A DNA stretch of 23,335 nt from Isohypsibius dastychi (taxonomy: Eukaryota; Tardigrada; Eutardigrada; Parachela; Isohypsibiidae): assembly GCA_034696485.1 (NCBI GenBank), contig JAQIWT010000324.1, positions 1 to 23,335 of the forward strand, read 5' to 3'. The notes under the pieces were generated by a model. It saw nothing but the letters and a program-made list of their open reading frames with translations, did not search any database and had not been told where the DNA came from. The first letter of the stretch is position 1, and the number at the start of each line of letters is the position of its first letter. The position numbers were made by a program, and so were the translations under genes. Positions 18,697 to 23,335 of this stretch are shown piece after piece.

Positions 18697-21669
18697 TCAT
18701 GAGCCTACCCCAAACTGCTGCAGGAGGATCGCACAGGCTTGCGCGACTTCTTCAACGGGTCTTGGTAAGGAGTCGAACGTTGAAGAGGGGTCCTGCTTCT
18801 TTACCTTCTGCCATTTAACGAGAGTCTTTGCACAGGACCCAAACACTGGATTCACTCCGTAAAATCGGTTGCTGCTGGTTGCTAGGTAGCTTGTCTTGCA
18901 GCCCATTACACGTTGCGCACGACTCCATGCGTAAGGGACCACTTTATTGGACCCTGGTCCATAACATGTGTTGTTCCTCCAGGCGAATTTGGGACTTTTA
19001 TATACTGCGTTGTTGATGTACACGCAGGACGCTGGATTGGGCAAATCATTGATCACAATAATATTGTTAGTTCCGGTCGAGGCACCGCCCTTGAACTTGA
19101 CATAACCGTCGACAAGGACGTTGTTTGTAATTTGATGTGCCCGAGCACCATCATCAAGATCCACGACCTTGTCGCCCCAGTCCGAACCAATAAACAAATT
19201 CCTGTCGACCACATTCGGGCGAGTCTTGAATCCGGCAGGTAGCAACCATTGTTGCCGGTCCCAAACATTGTAAGGCCCATGATCCTGAGTCACAGATACC
19301 AGATTGAATAGGATGTTTTCTCTGGTCACTAGGTTATTGCCAAATAAATCATTGTAAACGATTCCGGCCCGAGGACCATCAAAGATCACGTTGCGAAAAG
19401 AGAGGACGTCAGTTGCAATGCTTCCAAAGATCCCCGCACTTTGGTACATTGAAAGGCCCATCCTGCTCATCATGTTGTTCCTAATCACTACGCCGGAAAC
19501 ATAGTCTAGGTCGTTGGTACGATCCCATGGTCGTGCCGCATTATATTTAGGGTCACCTACCATTGCAACGCAGGTCCCATCAATGCCATAAAACACATTA
19601 CGCTCAATCGCAGCTCCGCGTATGTAATTTGACAAAAAGACGCCGTGTGATCCGAGTTTCGTGAACGTGCAATCAGAGACCGAGATATTCCGTGCATTCT
19701 GGAAGAAGACTGCAGCCGATCGAGTTATAGACCAATCGCCCCCGGAGGGCATCTCGTGCGGCTTCATAAAAGCAGGGCTTGTGCGCTCAAATTGAATGTT
19801 TTGAATACGAATTGCCGTAATGGGATTAGAGGAGCTTTCGCCAACAAAGTTGAAGAGGGTCGTAGCACTGGAACCAAGCTCCATCTCTGCTTCATTTGGA
19901 TTTTGCCTCGCGCCTGTTGGCAGCTTCATCCGAAGCAAGCCGGTGTCACGATTTAAGTAAAACTCGTTTTGATAATCAAGCAACTCAGGAACGTTGTCAA
20001 TGAACCATTCAGCGCCCCCCAATCCACAATCTCCTCTCGCTTCTTGATACCCACCCTCCGCAAGATTGAATACGTTGGGCCCAACATTAGCCACCCGAAA
20101 TGTCCATCCCCCCCATCGAACATAATGAATTACGTGAAAATGAGCTTTGTCGACTCTCGACCAAGAAGTCGGTTGAAGAAGATTCGCGTAAGTGGATTGG
20201 AGGGTCGCTTGGACTACTCGACTGAAGCGGCAGGTTCCATCGGCGTCACCAATCCCACCACAATAGTAACCAACGGGAGGCTGAAACATTCCCGAACATG
20301 AGCCGCCCGTGCCAGACACAAATTGACCATAACGGATAACTCCAGATAATACCCTCATTTTGATGGACCTTGTGACCTTTGCGACCGGAGAGGCTGATTT
20401 CCATCGGAAGATACCTGCTTTTGGCGCCCATGCGAACTCGCTGTACTTATTTTTGTTTGGATACCGTGCACGGATCATTGGTTCCCCATTATAGCTCAGA
20501 ACAGAGAGATCCTCAACTTGGTTAAGAATTTCGCGAGGAACGACAGTGGAAAAGACATCCGAGGATTCTTGAGTCCAGGCAAGACCATTCAGACTGATTG
20601 CGCCCGTGACAGTGGTATTATTATTTTCTCCGCGAATACTGATACCAGAATCTGGAGGGCCAAACGTAACTGGAACCGTTACACGATGTTTTCCGGACAT
20701 TAAGACGATTTCTCTGGGTAGATGCGCAGATACTCCTCTCACAATCACCAGCGCTTTTTGAATAGTAGCAAGGGGATTAGCATGATCGGTGCCAACATTT
20801 TCATCATTGCCTAATATCGGGCTTACGAATACGCGGATACCAGCCGTGGTTGGTGATTTTGAAGGGGCTTTCGAGGGTGGTAAGGAAGGCGCTCGACTTG
20901 GCCCTTTGGATGGTTTCGCCGTAGTCGGCGAACGACTTGGCATTCGAGATGGTTTCGATGTGACCGGGACGCGACTGGGTGATTTACTTGGCCTCGTTGT
21001 AGTAGGCGTTCGACTCGGGGAATGCGATGGATGATTGTTTGTCGGAGCACGGGATGGGGAACGAGACGGCCGACTGGTAGTTGGCGCGGACGATGGTAGA
21101 CTAGTTGCAGGACCAAATGAAGGTCCTCTGGTGATCGATGGTGTTCTCGATGGTTTTGATGTTGTGGGGGAGACGCTTGGAGATTTCGAAGGTTTGGATG
21201 TGTGAGGTGAAACGCTTGGTATTCTCGATGGCGATGAGGAAGAAGGCGTCCCGCTAGGAGACCCTGATGGCCTCGGAGTCATCTGCATCAAACTGGGAGC
21301 ATGCGATGGTGTAGATGAGTCTGGACTTGCAGATGGGTTCGATGTCAAGGGCGAAGTACTCGGACGCAAGCTTGGTGAGCTGGTCGGAGAGCTTTCAAGA
21401 CGTCTGCGGTTGCCATTGCTCGATCCGCTTTGAAATCTCGAGTTCCCGCAAAACTGAACCAGTCCGATTGAGCTAGCGACTTCCTCAACTTGATTGTCGC
21501 ATACCGATTGTTCTCCTCTAACGCAACCCGGCAGAATTCTGCGACTGAGTGAAACCGTGAACTGTTTCATACTGCAACTAGTCGTTGGCGGTTGGGACAG
21601 CGCAGTCAGGGCTAGTATGATGAAAAAGAGAACCAACGATGGCCATCCTCTTATCCTTATCTGATCCAT
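18697..21669 (-). CDS. Secreted right-handed beta-helix protein with Pro-Ser linker (array copy B), GH141-like
   Basis: 990 residues from the ATG at 21669; the frame extends to 21690 only through a GTG. Signal peptide: MDQIRIRGWPSLVLFFIILALTALS. The N-terminal domain has Cys 32, 49, 57 and 74, the same x16-x7-x16 spacing as copy A, with SRRILPGCVRGE. The Pro-Ser linker (about 90-275) is richer in Arg and Lys than in A. The beta-helix begins at about 279 with VFVSPILGNDENVGT and follows copy A block for block: RARYPN, LAEGGYQEARGDCG, NEFYLNRDTGLLRM, FMKPHEMPSGGDW, GIDGTCVAMVGDP, RPWDRTNDLDYVSGVV, YNDLFGNNLVTRENILFN and DHGPYNVWDRQQWLLP. The stretch from CTFTK to WLLP is almost unchanged between A and B, so it is probably the functional centre. 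Probable polysaccharide-acting or wall-associated protein; substrate and catalysis unproven. Confidence 0.88.
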   Translation of the reverse strand: MDQIRIRGWPSLVLFFIILALTALSQPPTTSCSMKQFTVSLSRRILPGCVRGEQSVCDNQVEEVASSIGLVQFCGNSRFQSGSSNGNRRRLESSPTSSPSLRPSTSPLTSNPSASPDSSTPSHAPSLMQMTPRPSGSPSGTPSSSSPSRIPSVSPHTSKPSKSPSVSPTTSKPSRTPSITRGPSFGPATSLPSSAPTTSRPSRSPSRAPTNNHPSHSPSRTPTTTRPSKSPSRVPVTSKPSRMPSRSPTTAKPSKGPSRAPSLPPSKAPSKSPTTAGIRVFVSPILGNDENVGTDHANPLATIQKALVIVRGVSAHLPREIVLMSGKHRVTVPVTFGPPDSGISIRGENNNTTVTGAISLNGLAWTQESSDVFSTVVPREILNQVEDLSVLSYNGEPMIRARYPNKNKYSEFAWAPKAGIFRWKSASPVAKVTRSIKMRVLSGVIRYGQFVSGTGGSCSGMFQPPVGYYCGGIGDADGTCRFSRVVQATLQSTYANLLQPTSWSRVDKAHFHVIHYVRWGGWTFRVANVGPNVFNLAEGGYQEARGDCGLGGAEWFIDNVPELLDYQNEFYLNRDTGLLRMKLPTGARQNPNEAEMELGSSATTLFNFVGESSSNPITAIRIQNIQFERTSPAFMKPHEMPSGGDWSITRSAAVFFQNARNISVSDCTFTKLGSHGVFLSNYIRGAAIERNVFYGIDGTCVAMVGDPKYNAARPWDRTNDLDYVSGVVIRNNMMSRMGLSMYQSAGIFGSIATDVLSFRNVIFDGPRAGIVYNDLFGNNLVTRENILFNLVSVTQDHGPYNVWDRQQWLLPAGFKTRPNVVDRNLFIGSDWGDKVVDLDDGARAHQITNNVLVDGYVKFKGGASTGTNNIIVINDLPNPASCVYINNAVYKSPKFAWRNNTCYGPGSNKVVPYAWSRAQRVMGCKTSYLATSSNRFYGVNPVFGSCAKTLVKWQKVKKQDPSSTFDSLPRPVEEVAQACAILLQQFGVGS
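20914..21069 (-). repeat. Four 39-nt coding units (13-residue basic Pro-Ser repeats) in copy B
   Basis: Units read PSRSPSRAPTNNH, PSHSPSRTPTTTR, PSKSPSRVPVTSK and PSRMPSRSPTTAK. Two further units, PSRIPSVSPHTSK and PSKSPSVSPTTSK, lie at 21154-21231. The DNA of the units differs at many positions while the PS-basic-x-PS pattern holds, so this is an old repeat rather than fresh slippage. Confidence 0.85.
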
Positions 21670-22930
21670 CCTAAATCTTTGTTGCCCCACTGTTTCTCAA
21701 ATGTTGGATACACTATTGCTCGAAAGATCTGGCCTTCCTGCAGTTGGAGGACAGCTATGCAACCGTCACAGACCGTCTCTGCTTTTCCCTTACGGTCTGC
21801 GTCCGTGTCGATTGGCCGCAATCAAGTGTTATATTGTCAAGGGTGATGTTCGCCGGAAAACGCTGGTGAGCATAGCCGACCATGTGATAGACCAACACTT
21901 CGTCTGGATATTATAGCCGTTTGAGTAACGCGTTATTCTTAAATTCTGAGCCAAAGAGCGGACGACTACCCGATCAAAATGCTTATTATCAAGCATAACC
22001 AATAAAGATTCCTTCTTTCAAGCTGTTGTTAGAATGCAATTAGCCCTGCAGAAAAGGGAACCCACATTATTACGCATTGCACTTCAACAATTTTGAATGC
22101 GATGTCCATCATGTAACGTTCCGTCTTTTCGTGAACGCTTCACTTCACCCCGGCTCAGTCATTTGTCGCACGCAATTGAGACTGTCAAGAAACTGTCGTG
22201 TCGGCCTCTCACCTCACTCACTCAGAGAAACGGAACGCGTACATACGGATTACGGAACGAGTGCTCATATCTCCTTGTCCTTCTACATCGAGGTCTCTCA
22301 ATTTTCACTATATAATTAAACATCATTTTTCAAATGAATAATATACCTAATTAGTAAACAAGGTTTTATCCTGATTTAGATTCTCATAAACAAACAATCG
22401 CTTGTTCCTGGGCCAATGAGCGCGCGTGCAATGCATTTCCTAAATTTATTTTTTATCAGAGTTTTTTGCGATTTTTGCATTCATAATTTCAGTCCTATAC
22501 GAGGCAGACATTACATTCAATATACTTGGGGCTTTAGTAATGTGACAAAGACTTATTGTGGTGTGGCAAATGCGGTTTGGCTAAAGAAGATTGTCAGGAT
22601 CTCATCTGTAGGGTTTTTATATATGCCACTGAAGCTTGAAACCTAGTCCTTGCAAAATTTACTGAAAATGATCCATTCAAAGTATTGGTGTGAAATGGTC
22701 TCGAAAGTTAATGAATCGGTATATTCTAGTAACGCATGAACAAAAGGGTCGCCTGGGAATGGTAGTTCGCTTTGACACCGTCTCGTTAACAGCTGCGGAG
22801 GAAAAGTGACGTTTGAGTGAATCCTTGGCTAATCAGCGACTCACCGTATTAGATATGCTCGCTTGCTCTTGGTATGAACTGGTACTGAGCGACGGTCCAA
22901 GACCTTCATAGGGCTAGGATACACGTTCGT
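21670..22930. other. 1.26-kb spacer between array copies B and C
   Basis: Contains the upstream region of B and the 3' side of C. Short open frames on the plus strand (for example 21701-21916 and 22416-22646) lack motifs. The middle (about 22300-22500) is AT-rich. No RNA gene, repeat or transposon is recognised. Confidence 0.5.
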
Positions 22931-23335
22931 CTATGCACCGAAAGCTTGCAAGAGTGTCGCACAAGCCTGAACAATCTCCTTAGCTGGACGAGCTGTTGTC
23001 GTGAATTTGGATCCTATATCCTGACCCAACTTTTTCCAGGCGCTCATCTTTAGCGCACATTTGGAGAACTTCACCGCAACTCCCAAAAAGCGGTTGCCAC
23101 TGGCAACCAAGTAGTTTCGATCACACGCCCGATTTTTGGCATCCTTTGACCAGATGTAAGGTGAAATCAAATTCTTTCCCAGACCGTAGCAAGTATTCCC
23201 CCGCCATACAAATTGCGGGTCCTTATAGACTGCATTATTCACGTAGACACACGTGCGCCCCGATGATGGCAACTTGGTCAAGGCAATAATGTTGTTGGTT
23301 CCATTCGACACTCCTCCCTTAATCTTGACAAAACC
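22931..23335 (-). CDS. Third beta-helix array copy (C), C-terminal part; runs off the right edge
   Basis: The frame is open from the right edge to a TAG at 22931; 134 residues are visible and the 5' part lies outside. It opens with GFVKIKGG, matching GYVKFKGG in B and GYIKFKGG in A. It then has TNNIIALTKL, CVYVNNAVYKDP, GNTCYGLGKN, NYLVASGNRFLGV and the ending VQACATLLQAFGA, which match the last part of copies A and B. The five conserved Cys are all present. In the TC-to-CYG block I count 18 of 24 identities with B and 11 of 24 with A. No frameshift or internal stop is seen, so it is probably functional. Confidence 0.88.
   Translation of the reverse strand, partial: GFVKIKGGVSNGTNNIIALTKLPSSGRTCVYVNNAVYKDPQFVWRGNTCYGLGKNLISPYIWSKDAKNRACDRNYLVASGNRFLGVAVKFSKCALKMSAWKKLGQDIGSKFTTTARPAKEIVQACATLLQAFGA

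Noticed and set aside
20914-21069. Regular repeats considered as a CRISPR-like array
   Set aside because: They are in-frame 39-nt coding units with no spacers, in a eukaryotic gene.
1-23335. tRNA, rRNA or spliceosomal RNA genes
   Set aside because: I looked for B-box-like and conserved snRNA motifs in the intergenic regions by eye and found none convincing; tRNAscan or Infernal would be decisive.

Overview
This is eukaryotic nuclear DNA. Three things show it: short GT-AG introns of 54 to 63 nt in two genes, no operon structure, and a protein set that includes the nucleolar ribosome-assembly factor ESF1, a PP2C phosphatase, a HINT-type HIT protein, a VIT-type iron/manganese transporter, a type II membrane (Golgi-like) sulfotransferase and a DOMON/copper type II monooxygenase. 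The large secreted proteins carry long Pro-Ser linkers of the PSxxPSxxP type, which are common in diatoms and other photosynthetic stramenopiles. I infer a diatom-like stramenopile with moderate confidence; no rRNA, tRNA or other taxonomic marker is present.

Layout. Positions 1-665 (minus) hold the N-terminal 221 residues of a sulfotransferase that runs off the left edge. A five-helix VIT transporter (1190-2008, minus) is divergent from a HINT gene with one intron (2506-3038, plus). HINT converges on a five-exon copper monooxygenase (3199-5271, minus). A gap of about 3.6 kb (5272-8882) is mostly very AT-rich, with one GC-rich island near 6.1-6.35 kb. Next come a PP2C phosphatase (8883-10016, plus), a conserved-looking TPR-like protein of unknown role (10405-11601, minus) and ESF1 (12071-13906, plus).

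The right 9.3 kb is a head-to-tail array of three paralogous secreted proteins on the minus strand: copy A (14002-16893), copy B (18697-21669) and the 3' end of copy C (22931 to the right edge). A and B share one architecture: signal peptide, a small domain with exact C-x16-C-x7-C-x16-C spacing, a Pro-Ser linker built of 13-residue units, a large right-handed beta-helix domain resembling GH141-like carbohydrate-active proteins, and a Cys-containing C-terminal module. C shows that last module and is closer to B than to A.

How the genes may relate. The housekeeping genes (ESF1, HINT, PP2C, VIT) look like independent neighbours. The sulfotransferase, the copper monooxygenase and the beta-helix array all point to the secretory pathway and to extracellular or wall glycan and glycoprotein chemistry, but no shared regulation can be shown from sequence. 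The least familiar material is the tandem beta-helix array with its N-terminal four-Cys domain, the duplicated 3' end of the monooxygenase gene, and the AT-rich gene-free block.
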